Shown here piece by piece: positions 32,289-45,012 of a stretch of DNA of 64,000 nt (within the stretch, counting starts at the first letter, position 1; the number at the start of each line of letters is the position of its first letter). The position numbers were made by a program, and so were the translations under genes. The notes beneath the pieces are model-generated. The model worked only from the letters and a program-made list of their open reading frames with translations, searched no databases and was not told the origin of the DNA. This DNA comes from Silene conica (Eukaryota; Streptophyta; Magnoliopsida; Caryophyllales; Caryophyllaceae). The stretch lies in NCBI GenBank assembly GCA_029255685.2, contig CM055311.2, forward strand, positions 883,001-947,000. The letters run 5' to 3'.

Positions 32289-34879
32289 CTAAAGGACACT
32301 TAACAAAGCAGTTAGCTGATCATCATCAAGTGTAGCATTAACTATAACAGGAAATTGCTCAGTATTATCAAGGAAGGCATACTTAAGATGAGAGGGAAGG
32401 GGCTTACGCTCCGGAACCTTTACCTCAGCTGCGCTCAAAGGATGTGCTAGGTTCTTTACCTGCTCCAACTCGGCATCAATCAATGTAACCGCATCAGGCA
32501 CCTCTGTCTCCTCGATAGCAACTCCGAACAACTCTTCCACTGAATCCCAATCTTCGTTGTCTGCATAATCTGCACACTCAACTAGTAACATCAGTGACTC
32601 CAACGGATCCCTAGTCAGGGAATCCGACCAAACCGCAATAGTAGACTCATCAATAATATCTACTGAATAACAGGTGTCCTCTATCATAGGTCTAGACAGA
32701 GTCTCAGGCAAGTTGAATGTGATCATGTCATCCCCTACCGCTAGAGTAAAGCGCCCTAGTCTAACATCTATTATGGCCCCAGCTGTACACAGAAACGGTC
32801 TACCTAGAATAATCTGGGTACGGGTATCCTCAGCAATATCTAAAACAATGAAGTCTACTGGGATGAAAAATTTGTCCACCTTGACAGGAACATCTTCCAA
32901 GATACCTAAAGGCCGTCTAACAGATCTGTCAGCCATCTGTAGGGTGATATTGGTCGTTTTTAGGCGACCTAAATTAAGCTTAGAAAAGATAGAATAGGGT
33001 ATGACACTAACACTAGCTCCAAGGTCACATAACGCCCTATCTATCGTCACATCCCCTATGACACAAGAAATCGAGAAACTACCCAGGTCTTTTAATTTGG
33101 GAGGGGATTTACCTAGAATCAAGCTACTAGACTCTTCCATAAAATCAACTTTAGCAAATTCTCCAAAGTCCTTCTTACGCGTAATGATGTCTTTCATAAA
33201 TTTTGCGTAAGACGGAACTTGGGTAATTAACTCAACAAGAGGAATACTTACCTGTATTCCGTGTACCATGTCCACGAACTTGTTGAATTGCCTCTCCGTT
33301 TTTGTATCTCGCAGCCGACCTGGGTAGGGGACTTTAATCATTAGAAGTGGGTCCCCAACTTTCTCCTTTCTTTGATCATTCCTCGGTACCCCAACAACAG
33401 GGGAGGGTATTTTGATACTCACTGATTCTGAAAGAGCGATATCACTCTACCTGGCTCTCGATCGAGGCTCAATACTTCTCGATCGAGAGATTTTATCTGT
33501 AGTTGCTCTCGATCGAGTACTCTGGTCTTCCAAGTTGTTCGATTGAGATGTCAGTTCACTCGATCGAACAACTTCTGCTTCTAAGTCGGTCGATCGAGGA
33601 GTGAATTCAGTCGATCGAGAATTTTCTTCAGCAGCATCACACGATCGAGAAGACTTCTCCTCTAGATTGGTCGATCGAGACGATTGTTCACTCGATCGAC
33701 CCCTTCTCAATTGGTCCTCGTATGTTACAGGAACTTCTGTTTCCACCTCGGCACTTGTAATGGTTGGGTTATATACTAGTCCGTCATAACTGAGACCACT
33801 CCTCAAATTGATTGCAAGAACCGGGTCTTTCTCGGGAAACAAGGTCTCACATTTTTCAAGTAATGCGCGGAAGGCATCCGCGCTCAGTTTCTGCTCAACC
33901 TTTTGCTCATGGATAGTTGCTTTAAGATCGTTGTACTCGGCTTGGGTAATGAGTACTTGGCTATTATCAGCTGGTGGTTGGTTCTTTGTAGAGGTTTAAT
34001 CCGCATATAGCTCGGAAAACGAACCCCCTTGCTTATATCTCCTATATGCATAAACACGCTCGGGTTCGGCCATACAAGATATAGGATCATGACCCTCTTC
34101 ACCACATCCACCACATACCACTTCCGTAGCACAAACTTGATCAAATTGATCTTTACTCTCCACTTTATCCACATGAACGTCTTCAACAACGGCATTAGGA
34201 ATGACAAGTTGCTCACTCCTAGGGTTCCCATAGTTGGCTGTGTAGTAGCCATATTCTCTATTAATTGCCAACCTTTGTCGTCGGCCACATTTACTTGGAA
34301 CCTTCCTAGCGCGGCAACATCAAGGATTGCCATATGCTCATATTGCAGCCCGTTGTAAAATTGAGTGCACAAGTACCAGCGCTCAAATCCGTGATGAGGA
34401 ACTGAGCGAACCAGCTTTTTGAATCTAGCCCATGCTTCACTCAAATTTCCGGTCTTGGCTTGAGTAAAATTTGTAATTTGCCCTCTCAACGCAGCAGTTC
34501 GTTGAGGAGGAAAATATCTTCTGTAGAATGCTATTGCCAAGGTATTCCAATCCACAACCTCGACAGCTATTACATCAAGATCTCTCCTCCAGTCTTTGGC
34601 ATCGTCTACTAAGGAAAAAGGAAATAGAAGTTCCTTAACCTTATCACGTGTTACTCCGGCGACTAGTGGAATAGTTGAGCAATAATCAGTAAAAAGCTCA
34701 ACATGCTTGGCCGGGTCTTCATCTACTTTGCCCTTAAACACATTCCGTTCCACAAGCTGCAGATAAGACTGATGAATACCGAATGTCCCCTCCTTAGTTG
34801 TAGGAAGAATAAGTCCCTTAGGCAAGTCGTTTGCACTAGGCTCAGAATGACTTGCGATATTGGGCATACCTGCAAGCAC
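32289..34879 (-). pseudogene. Gag to protease region of A
   Basis: Gag core (about 33884-34879) has words such as AKHVELFTDYCSTIP, WNTLAIAFYRRYFPP, LRGQITNFTQ and VRSVPHHGFERWYLCTQFYN, close to the gag of element D. A zinc knuckle region (CGGCGEEGHDPISC) follows. Then a Ser/Arg-rich linker (about 33447-33842) encoded by TCGATCGA-type palindromes, and a protease (about 32289-33422) with ALCDLGASVSVIPYSIFSKL and IILGRPFLCTAGAIIDV. Fossil, broken. Confidence 0.85.
33464..33709. repeat. TCGATCGA dyad cluster in the gag-protease linker of A
   Basis: About ten CTCGATCGAG/GTCGATCGAG motifs, most in pairs with starts 21 bp apart. On the minus strand they encode the repeated RSTD/SRST-type peptides of the linker. 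It is the same place in the protein where element D carries its GGTCGACC units. Confidence 0.82.
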
Positions 34880-34971
34880 TAAACACTAGGACAAAACGTA
34901 AGAACTGCCCCAAGGAATAAATTCCTTGGGACAAAAAAGACAAACAAGATTAAACTATAAAATACACCGTC

Positions 34972-34989
34972 TCCCCGGCAACGGCACCA
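34972..34989 (-). promoter_or_regulatory. Primer binding site of A (tRNA-Asp type)
   Basis: The minus strand reads TGGTGCCGTTGCCGGGGA, one base different from the sites of B, C and D, five bases from the LTR at 34995. Confidence 0.82.
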
Positions 34990-35012
34990 AAATTTGACAC
35001 GGATGTTGCAAC

Positions 35013-35941
35013 TAGGGCTGAGCAAAAGTGGTATACCGCACCGGTTTTGCTTTAAAAACCGGTATCCGGTTTTTAAAAATTTTCATTTCATGATACCGGT
35101 ACCGCACCAGATTTATTCGGTATACTAATTTTTTTCGAAAATGGAAACCGTATCCGGAAATCCGGTTTTGAAACCGGTTTCACAAAACCACGAAAGCCAT
35201 GTTTTCCTTGTAGAAGGTGTAATAAATTACAATAAAATTTGGGAAAATGATTTCGTAGAAAAAAAAGAAATTAAAAGCAACGCTTTGTGTTTGTGTTGGT
35301 ATAAAAATATACTCCCTCCATTTTTTTTATATCACCCCATTTCTTTATACACGTTTGCCAATACACATTTTGTTTCGATTATATCTTTAGCTACATACTA
35401 CTAAAAATTATAAAATTTTGATATTCTTAATCCTCTTATCAAGACAAATTAAAAAAGATCTCACATGAATATATTTCCGTGAACGGATTGAGAGAAAACT
35501 GACGTTGAATACCCGTTTGTGAATAGTGTCAAAAAGGGGATTGGGGTGATATAAAAAAAATGGAGGGAGTACAATTTTGGAAAATTTCAAAAAATTATAT
35601 AAACGAAACACTGAATAAAAACAGAAAGATCGAAATATATCTATAAAATATGAATGAAACATCTCGTTAATGAACAAACATGTCATTACTTTAGATTTAG
35701 TTAGACAGCTTAAGCTTAGGCCTAGAAAGTTAGAATATATTTTAGGATTTTCTATTAAACTGGTTTAAAAACCGGGGTCCGGTTTTGAATAAGTGAGATC
35801 CACATCCACTCCAGTTTAACACTAAAAAATGCGGTTTGGATACCGGTTTCATAAAAAAACCGAATTTCCGGTTTTTTATTTGCGGTTTTCGGTTCGGATG
35901 CGGTTTAAAAATCCGGATCGATTTTTTTTTGCTCAGCCCTA
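35013..35941. mobile_element. Non-autonomous hAT element in the LTR of A
   Basis: Terminal inverted repeats TAGGGCTGAGCAAAA / TTTTGCTCAGCCCTA with an 8-bp duplication (GTTGCAAC at 35005-35012, GTCGCAAC at 35942-35949, one mismatch), both typical of hAT. Subterminal zones are full of short AACCGG / CCGGTTTT words, the usual binding-site clusters of hAT transposases. 929 bp including a nested Stowaway; no transposase frame. Confidence 0.88.
35312..35569. mobile_element. Stowaway MITE nested in the hAT element
   Basis: Ends CTCCCTCCATTTTTTT... / ...AAAAATGGAGGGAG with TA duplication (35310-35311, 35570-35571). 258 bp with inverted ends. This is the classic Tc1/mariner-derived Stowaway signature. 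Confidence 0.9.
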
Positions 35942-37293
35942 GTCGCAACCTTATCAAAAATAAAACCTAACCGGTCTCAACTAAATGTAGCGGAGGTAGT
36001 CGGGTATCAAATCCACAGGGAGATGGGAATTTTATAGTTGAACAAGTCCGTCTTAAGTAACCGAAATTGGGGGTTTTGTAAAATTTGTTGCTAAACTACG
36101 AGAGGAAGAGAGAAGGAAAATAAGAAAAGGGAGCACTATGATTTTCGGTTCACCATGGCTACTAGGTCTGGTCTACGAATTAAGGACACTCTAAACATGG
36201 TTTGTGGGTACAGAAAAGGTCCTTCCGGTCCGCTATTCACCCTAAAACTATACTAACTTAGCTTCCGCCCTAATTAGTATGGTCCTAATAATCGTCGCAG
36301 AACTACCCCTAAACCAATCTTCCGATCTATGCCAAGAGGGTTTCTAAGCAGTCAATTGAGTGCGTCGACTCAAACGATTAACAGAAATCAAAATGCGACG
36401 GATACATACAAACCGAATTTCGGGTATCAAAAACGAATAAAACAACCTATGCCATGGCTACCCTAAATCCTAGTGTGAAAATTAGCTACACATGACTAAA
36501 AGGGGAACAACTATAGCAGAAACTTTGATAAGAATCGAAATAAAATTAAAAGACGAAATACCGGAATTATATAGCATAGGATGAATGGAAGAGAGAATCT
36601 GTTTCGTAAACGAAAGAAAAGTACAAAACTAATGACTAAGAAATATTTTGGAGTAACAAAGTAACTAGGTTTTTTCTAGAAAGAAGAAGATATCCCTCCT
36701 GTTCACGCCTCCTTCAGATTTTATAACAAAGCTGTTAAACGTATTATGACGTGTACAGGGAAGCTCAACAGGCAGCGAGTTCCTCGATCGAGTAGAAAAA
36801 GTCCTCGATCGAGGAGAATCCTCAAGCAATAGCTCGATCGTGAACACAATGTCCTCGATCGAGAGCTTCATCATGGCAACTTTTTCGACCGAGAATGGGA
36901 ATCCCTCGAACGAGAGATAACGACTCAGCGAATACTCGATCGAGCATAAATGAACTCGATCGAGCATCCTTTCTTGTAAGAACTGGTCGATCGAGCCATA
37001 AACCTCTCGATCGACTGACTTTGATCACCTCGAACACCCTTCCAACCTTGGAGATCTATTTCACGCGTCTTGGGGCAGCAAATTCCCATTCCGACTTCCC
37101 TATGCAAGCTTGAAAGACCACAAAAAGGCTAATTTAACTCCGCTCCGGCTCATTCCTGCAAATAATGCGAAACAAACCAAAGTAGACTATTCGGGGGAAA
37201 ATCGTAGCAAAATACTACGGAAAAGGCGTACAAATGTGTGCTAAAAAGGCCAAAAAGGCCAAAAGGTCTATATGAAATTCACACATCACCCAT

Positions 37294-38311
37294 CAGTAGC
37301 CAAATATGTTTATGCCGTCTATTTTAGACGTTAAGTGCCATGTTGGCACTCTATTTGCCAAATAAGCACCTGACTTGGAAAAGGGTTTTTCCCATTAATG
37401 CCCTTATGGTTTTCACTTTTCCCCTTTGTACCCTGCGTAAAAAATAATAAAAAGGAGTGAAAAAATTGTTGGAATTGAAATTACATGAGTCGTATATTCG
37501 ATTTAAAGTTCAGATTTTTCCGATGTTAAATCCAAGGTATTACAAATATATCTTATTGTTGATATCCGAAGATTTACCGAAACAATCAATTGTTAGGTTT
37601 ACTTAAATAGTAAAAATGTCAGAAATATTTTGATTAAAAAATTAAAAATTTACCCGACCTCAAATAATCTGTAAAAGATTATAAATACAATTTTTTTCGA
37701 AACCGAAAAAACATTGAAATTTTTTATGATGGATTAAAAGAAAGGGGGATTGAGAATCTAAAATTTTGTTGGTGCTTCAATGATGAAATAGGTAAGTGAC
37801 GACGCAGGGTTGATATAAGCATTAACAGGTAATAACACTCGTCTTGTTTGTCGTCTTGATCCACTTAATATAAAATAAGTTGTGAATATTAGATAATAAT
37901 TTTTTTTGAATAAAATAAGGTAATTTATAACGGTATTATCTCACGCGACCTAAAAAGAGATATAATAAACAATATATTACAATTTTTTATTAATTTAAAA
38001 GGGATATAATAAGCAATGCGGTTTTAAAGATATCGGTCTCAACATCGAACAAAAAATGCAAAAAAGAAGGGATACAAGTGGGAAAAGTAAAACCATAGGG
38101 GCATTAATGGGAAAACCCTTTACCACGCCAGGTGCTTATTTGGTAAATAGAGTGCCAACATGGCACTTAACGTCTAAAACAGACGGCATAAGCATGTTTG
38201 GCTACTGATGGGTTTAACTAATTAAGTTTAGGGGTACGACTTGTAAAGTGCTATACGCAGGGGTACAAGTGAAAAAAGTGAAAACCACAGGAGTATCAAT
38301 GGGAAAAACCC
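37294..38311. mobile_element. Right portion of the outer foldback MULE
   Basis: Continues the left arm of the MULE (to about 37436), then an AT-rich centre, then the full right arm (about 38055-38311). Both arms carry the words GTTTTAGACGTTAAGTGCC (or a close variant) and TTGGCACTCTATTT. Confidence 0.78.
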
Positions 38312-38320
38312 TATAAATAT

Positions 38321-38867
38321 ATATACTCGTTCGCACAAATTTTTTTATAAAGATATACTCATACCGTACGGGCATACATGTTAATTTTATGTTTTTAACG
38401 AATGAGATACATAAGTGACTCGTCATCTATAGCGGTGTAGAAGTCGCGTCTATACCTTGCGAAAATCACCTAATGATAATTAGACTTCTACATGTTTAAT
38501 TCTTGTCGCATTGAAGCAATATTTTGTAAGTCAATTTTAATCATTGCTCGAAAAGAATTTTGTTACCCAACTCAAATGTGCATAATTATGACTAGGTTTG
38601 ACAAACAGATCAAACTGGGTCGAGTACGTGTTCATGTCACATATAAATAGGTGATAAACCCTGGGACACCCTTGGATATCGACATAAGATAAGCGAACAA
38701 AAATGTAGTGGAAATACAAGTTTTCAAAAACTTTAATCAAACAACAAAAGAATATCAAACACGCAAATCTATAACCCTTATAAATGTGTAAACATTTGCA
38801 AACGTGAACAGTAGAGCAGTGGGAAGCATGCGTAGGGCGTGATGAACATCAATGCTATTGTCCTAAT
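38321..38867. other. Unassigned AT-rich sequence
   Basis: Lies between the MULE duplication and the left limit of recognisable Copia fragment F. No frame, repeat or terminus that I recognise. Confidence 0.5.
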
Positions 38868-40863
38868 TCATTTGTAAGAGATCTAGTCAAAATTATTATC
38901 TATCTCTGTTTAAGTGAACTAAGTCGGTGAATTATCGATAAAAAATGACTAGGTCGACTAAATCGAATAAAAATGCATAACATGATATGACGATTTGGCT
39001 ATGCATGCAAACATATAAAGCAAAATAAAGGCATAAAAACTTAAAGCATAATAAACCCTAGTATGGCTTTTCCTAGAAAAGAAAATAATAAAAGTACAAA
39101 TTCGGAAACCAACTCCTTTGGTCCCTTGAACTTCACGAGGCACGCAACCCAAGGTAAACACCGTCTTGGTCGGAACTCCTTTCCGAATGGCATCGTCTTC
39201 AAAGGCTCACCGGAATTTACAAATAAAAATTACAACTTTTCTAGTCTACTTTATACATTATAAAATAGAAAACAATAAATAAAGTGATACGAGATCACAT
39301 TAATTACATCCGAATCGATAACCCCTTACATTACGGGAAATATCGATTAAAAACTAACGCCATACTAAGTAAAATTACATAATCCAAAATTACGTAAATA
39401 AAATCATGACAATCATAATTAAAATATGCAATGCTTATGAATATGAATTAACATGCAAACCTAAGCCAAATCGTCCTATTTAATATCATTTATATATATA
39501 GTTATCGTATACCTCGTTTTTATGGAAATGCGTGCTTTAACGATTAAAAAAACTTGGCATTATGTGAATCGAAATTCACTCTTAAGTTAATCATCCCAAC
39601 TCATTTAGGTTTCAAAAATTTAGTCTTACTCAAACTCTGAACATAACTTAACTTAATATTGTAATATTGTTCGGTATTGCTCGGTTTTACGGGAAAAATA
39701 ATATAAAAATAAAGAAGAGTCATAAAATTTCGAAAAATTCAAAATTCAAAATTTGAATATTTTAGAATTTTCTTAAAATTTCATAACCTTAAAATATTAG
39801 TACTTACACGGTTTTATTGTTTATTTCGCAAATAATACGTAAAACGAGTATTTTGAGTCGGAAAATTAAATAATTACCTTCATAAATACATATAAAATAC
39901 TAATAATATTTTTACACTTTCCAAAACATTTTAAGAACTGAAATGGACAGAAAATTAATACACTGCCCAATATCCGAAATTTTAATTACATGACTCTTAT
40001 TATTCAATTTTTAAATATAACGTTTTAACAAATAAAAATTAAATAAAACAGAAACTTTTGGCTCCCAAGAAAAATATGTTGATGAACATATCTAATATGA
40101 CTTTTATGGGTTAAATTTTTCGGCCATTTTAACAACTATTGCTATTTTTAACGATTTACGTCATATATCGTACAATTTTAACCATTAAAATTATTTCACA
40201 AGCATAAAATCAAATAAAAATCTCGAAATTTTTATACATGCTGGAAATAATATATATGACATCGTGTGAAATTTTTATGGCCAAATTCCAACTTAAACTA
40301 TTAAAGTCGAAATTATGTCACTAATTACCCGATTTTTACATTAAAAATCAATAATCATGCAATATATTATAAAAATTTCTGGAAAATTTAATATACATTT
40401 TAAATATTGCATGTGACATACTCAAAAATTTTTATAGTCAAATTCGAAATATAACTATACAAACCCATTTTTATTCATCTTATGGCATTTTAACATTTAA
40501 AATTCGTATACCATGTATTTTAACTCCGTAATTTACGAAAAATCATATTCTTATCATAGAAAATACATGTGAAAACATACTGAAAAATATCGGCCAGAAG
40601 TTTATTTTAACTATTTTTCCCAAAAATAAACATTTTTAACCATTAAAAATAATAAAAACCGAAAATAAAATACCTATGAACAATATATATGCAAAATATA
40701 TTCTAAATATCCTAAAATACATTTAGAATCAGTAGGTATTCATGCATAATAATTTCGGCCATATCATATATGATGTAAAAGTACAAATTTATTTTGTTAT
40801 CTAATAATTTCGTAAAATTATAAACGAAAAGCATGCAAACAACCGATTTGCTCTGATACCAAT
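38868..40863 (-). mobile_element. Copia-type element F: 5' leader fragment
   Basis: Minus-strand sequence nearly collinear with the leader of element E (42559-44555), about 2 kb, without coding frames. The primer site TGGTATCAGAGC (complement of 40850-40861) lies next to the LTR end at 40864. Homology stops near 38868. The rest of F (gag and 3' LTR) is not in the window. Confidence 0.8.
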
Positions 40864-41275
40864 TGTTAGGTTTAAATATCTCAAAACTTAATATTATAGC
40901 CATAATAATTAAGATGGATAATTAACATTTTAATTATAGATTTTAGATCTTATGCATGCTAGTACAAATATGCGGAAATAGGACTCGAATAACTTACAAT
41001 CCGACGAAACCAATGCATGGATGATCCTCCTTAGTATTCAATTGGAACACCTCCTCCAAGATGCACCCAAGACACCCTTAAAATAACCGAAACTTTGATG
41101 TATGCTAGTACAAGAATCAGTTTTCCTTAATATGTTCTAAACTCTAATTAGAACTAAGTATACTAATATTATAACTATTATAGAATTAGTATTATTATTA
41201 TCTTATAATAATTTCTAGAGGGTTTTGTTTATTTTCTTACTTAGAAAATTTGCCAAGAGATTAGAGTGTTATTCT
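40864..41275 (-). repeat. LTR of F, 3' portion
   Basis: Minus-strand LTR end (..CCTAACA) next to the F primer site. The LTR is interrupted by element E and continues at 57718-58545; total ~1240 bp, close to the 1283 bp of E's LTR. Confidence 0.78.
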
Positions 41276-42558
41276 TGTTGGGAAGTGTGTCCTCAACAAT
41301 AGTGCGATCACGTAATTAAATCTCATAACGAGAATGCGCAAGGGATGATACAATTTTATATTAGTCAACTGACCAACATTAATCGGTAATGATTGGCTAG
41401 CTAGAGTTTGACATTACTGTCGTATGACGGTGATGGTCAGTTGATCCCTTTAGGTCACACCTTTAGGACAATTCCCTTAAAGTGATCAAATGTATATTGA
41501 TACGATTTGATCATATTCCTTAAACTCGTATATCGAGAAATTAGAGGTTAAATCTTAATGTAAAATTTATGTTTAAAATTGAAATGTGTCAATTGTTAAA
41601 CAGTAAACGATATTTTATTATATCGAAATTAGAATGAATTGGGTTATAATTAATACAAAGGTTGTAAATCGTATTGACGATAATTATAAATAATCATTTT
41701 ACAATTGTAATTTCGAATTACTTGTCAATTAATAAATAGGATTTATTTAATCATAATATTTATACGATAAATATTTATATATCTATGTTTAAGATAAGAT
41801 AATTATATTGTATTGCCATTGTGACATATTAGATGTCACATTTTATACAAATTATATAATTGACAAAATTGTAAAATTAAGTCCATTTTATGGACTAAGT
41901 AGCCGGTTTTGGTGAAGGTGGGTGTGAGGTGTTTTAATTGTTAAATACACCCTTAATCATTATGTTTAATGTGTTGCCTAGAGAACACCCACTACTAAGC
42001 CAACCTACATGCCTTGAGAAGAGAACATGTTCCCCATTGAGGCTCCCTAAGGCCGGCTCCCCTTTCCCCATGAGCATGCTTAAGATAATTTGATTATCTT
42101 AATTAATAACATGCTTAATATATATGTAAGACATATCATACTCATTCTATTCTTCTTCTTCTTCTCCTTTTGGCCGAAAAACTTGACTAAGTAAGAAGAA
42201 TTTTACAACCTCTAAATTAATATTATGAGATAATAAAATCATACTATTTGTAGTATTCAAACAACATTCTAATAAGAGAGATTAGAATAAGTTTAAGGAA
42301 ATCCGGTTGTTGATCTAGCATACTCGAGATCGGATTATTGAGGGGTTGTCTTGGTGCATCCAAAGGAGGTATTCTATTTTGGGTACTCGGAGGATCATCC
42401 TTGCTAAACATTTGGACCGTGTGTAAGGGTTCAAATACTCTCCTTATTTCCGCTTTATTAGCATGCATAAGATCGTTTTAACATGTAAATTAATATGTTA
42501 ATCACAAGGTTAGTTTAGTATGACTAAAATTAGTTTATGAGCAACTAATAAACCTACA
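41276..42558 (+). repeat. 5' LTR of E
   Basis: TGTTGGGAAG...CCTACA, 1283 bp. The first bases include TGTGTCCTCAACA, largely complementary to the CGAGGACA hairpin upstream of the 3' LTR. Confidence 0.9.
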
Positions 42559-42560
42559 AT

Positions 42561-42572
42561 TGGTATCAGAGC
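42561..42572 (+). promoter_or_regulatory. Primer binding site of E (initiator-Met tRNA)
   Basis: TGGTATCAGAGC two bases after the LTR, complementary to the 3' end of plant initiator-Met tRNA, typical of Copia elements. Confidence 0.9.
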
Positions 42573-45012
42573 AATAGGTTGTTTGCATGCTTTCCGTTTA
42601 CGTTTTTACGGAGTTATAGTGATAACAAAATAAAATTGGATTTTTCGTTTGATATATGATATGCACGAAATTAATTTAGCATGAATACCTACTGTTTTCT
42701 AAAATGTTTTAGAATATTTGGAATATATTTTGCATGAATATTGATTATTGGTATATTAAATCTCGGTTTTAATATGTTTTAATGGTTAAAAATGTTTATT
42801 TTTGGGAAAAATAGTTAAAATAAGCTTCTGGCCGAGATTTTTCAGTATGTTATCACATGTATTTTCTATAATATGAATATGATTTTTCGTAAATTATGGA
42901 CTTATAAATCGTGTGATATGAATTTTAAGTGTTAAAATGCAAAAAGGTGAATAAAAATGGGTTAAAATAGTTATATTATGAATTTGACTATAAAATTTAT
43001 GAGGATGTCACATGCAATATTTAAAATTTATGTTGAATTTTCCAGATATTTATCTCAAATATTGCAATATTATAGATTTTTAATGTAAAAATCGGGTAAT
43101 TAGTGACATAATTTCGACTTTAATAGTTTAAGTTGGAATTTGGCCATAAAAATTTAACACGATGTCATATATATTATTTCCAGCATGTATAAAATTTTCG
43201 AGAATTTTATCTTATTTTATGCTTGAGAAATAATTTTAAGGGTTAAAATCGTACGATATATGACGTAAATCGTTAAAATTTGCAAATGTTGTTAAAATGG
43301 CCGAAAAATGTAACCCACATTAGTCATATATGATATGTTCATCTTGGAAATTATCTTGGGAGCCAAAAGTTTCAGATTTGATTTGATTTGATTTAATTTT
43401 GATTTGTTAAAAGTAGCATTTAAAATTAAATAAAAGGAGTCATGCTTTTAAAATTTCGGCTATGGGGCAATGTGCCATTTAATTTTCTGTCCATCTTGTG
43501 TTCTTAAAATGTTTTGGAAGGTATAAAAATATTATTAGTATTTAATTTGCTTTTATGAAGTTGATTATTGAATTTTCCGACTTAAATTGCTCGTTTTACG
43601 TCTTATTTACGAAATAATGTTAAAACCGTGTAAAATACTAATATTTTAACTTTCTGAAAATTTTAAGAACATTATGGAATTTTCAAAATTTGAATTTTGA
43701 ATTTTCGAAATTTTTAAGACTCTTTTCGATTTTTATATTATTTTTCCCGTAAAACCGAGTAATACCGATCAATATTGAATTATATTAAGTTAAGTCATGT
43801 TCAAAGTTTGAGTAAGACTAAATTTTGAAACCTATAAGAGTTAGGATGATTAACTTAAGGATGAAAACCGTTTCATTTAATGCATAGTGTTGTTAACCGT
43901 TAAAACACGCGATTCCAGAAACCAAGGTTTACGATAACTATTTAAATAAGTGTTTTAAATAGGACGATTTGGCTTAGGGTTTGCATGTTAATTCATATTT
44001 ACATAAGCATTGCATATTATATTATGAATGTCATGATTTATTTTACGTAATTTTGGGAATTATGTAATTTACTTAGTATGGCCTTAGTTTTTAAATCGGT
44101 ATTTCCCGTAATGTAAGGGGTTACCGATTGGGTTGTAATTTTGTGATCTCGTATCACCCAATTGTAATTTATTTCTATTTTATAATGTATAAATTCGACT
44201 AGAAAAGTTGTAATATTTGTAAAATCCGGAGTTCCTTGAAGACGGTGCCATTCGGAAAGGAGTTCCGACAAGACGGTGTTTACCTCGAAGTGCGTGCCGC
44301 GTGAAGTTCAAGGGACCAAAGGAGTTGGTTTCCGAATTTGTACCTTGTTATTTCTTTTCTAGGAAAGGTCATACTAGGGTTTATTTATGCTTTTATTTTT
44401 GCTTTTTATATGTTTGCATGCATAGCCAAATCGTCATACATCGTATCATGCATGTTTCGACCTAGTCGACCTAGTCTTTTATTTTATCGATAATTCACCG
44501 ACTTAGTTCACTTAAACGGAGATAGATAATAATTTGACTAGATCTCTTACATATAAATATTGAGACTTAGCCTTACCAAAAAGTACGGACCCATGAATCC
44601 CTTCTTCACAAGAACGTAGGCTCGGCTACACCGGGGTACTAAAATTGTCACGTTGGGTAAGTGGGGTAATAAGATTACACCTTGAAATTTGGTTGATCTC
44701 AACGAAAGTATTCGTAACCGTAGTTGCAATAAGCTCGGGCTAAAGATAATTTTAAGAAAATTGTCGACCGAGAGTTCTAAGAGTAGAACCGATTAAAGGG
44801 TTAATCCACCAAATTATACCGATACAGGTTGAATCGGCTACACCGTGCCCGTATTAGTATGGGTTTGGGTCTCGGGATTGTTTTCTTAATTGGGTAAGAG
44901 ATCATTAAGTAAATATATAACTAAACTTGTTAAAGTTTCTAGTTTAAATTACGAAATTTAAAATGATGTTGTTTTCCTTTTATTATTGTAGTTTAATTTT
45001 TCGACAACATCA
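42573..45012 (+). other. Long 5' leader of E
   Basis: About 2.4 kb of AT-rich sequence before gag with no supported frame. The first ~2 kb is conserved without large indels in F (inverted, 38868-40863), so it was part of the ancestral element. Confidence 0.7.

Larger units (their letters stand above)
5828..37288 (-). mobile_element. Athila-type Ty3/gypsy retrotransposon A (old, broken, nested host)
   Basis: Minus-strand element. 5' LTR 34995-37288, tRNA-Asp-type primer site 34972-34989, gag to protease 32289-34879, reverse transcriptase/RNase H 12162-13405 with a short piece at 20230-20315, integrase 10788-11997, 3' noncoding region 8724-10787, 3' LTR 5828-8723. Target-site duplication CCCAT (37289-37293; TCCAT at 5823-5827). 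The integrase and RT motifs ([43 protein letters not shown]) are Athila-type. Two large elements (C and B) sit in its RT region and its LTRs also carry DNA transposons. It is clearly broken, with probably half a dozen or more breaks besides the insertions. LTR divergence is a few percent by eye, so it is the oldest LTR element of this stack. Confidence 0.9.
34995..37288 (-). repeat. 5' LTR of element A
   Basis: Matches 5828-8723. About 1.36 kb without the hAT element. TATA-like box on the minus strand (complement of 36566-36573) and TCGATCGA cluster at about 36783-37016. Confidence 0.85.
5727..38311. mobile_element. Foldback MULE (non-autonomous), split by Athila element A
   Basis: The outer shell of the nest. 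Left piece 5727-5827; right piece about 37294-38311. The 9-bp target-site duplication TATAAATAT flanks it (5718-5726 and 38312-38320), as expected for Mutator-like elements. The left arm (5727-5827 continuing at 37294 to about 37436) is an inverted copy of the right arm (about 38055-38311), ~255 bp each. The terminal sequence (GGGTTTTTCCCAT type) recurs in each arm about 200 bp further in, so each arm has a repeated terminus. The ~620-bp centre is AT-rich with no transposase frame. Without element A it would be roughly 1.1 kb. Confidence 0.82.
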
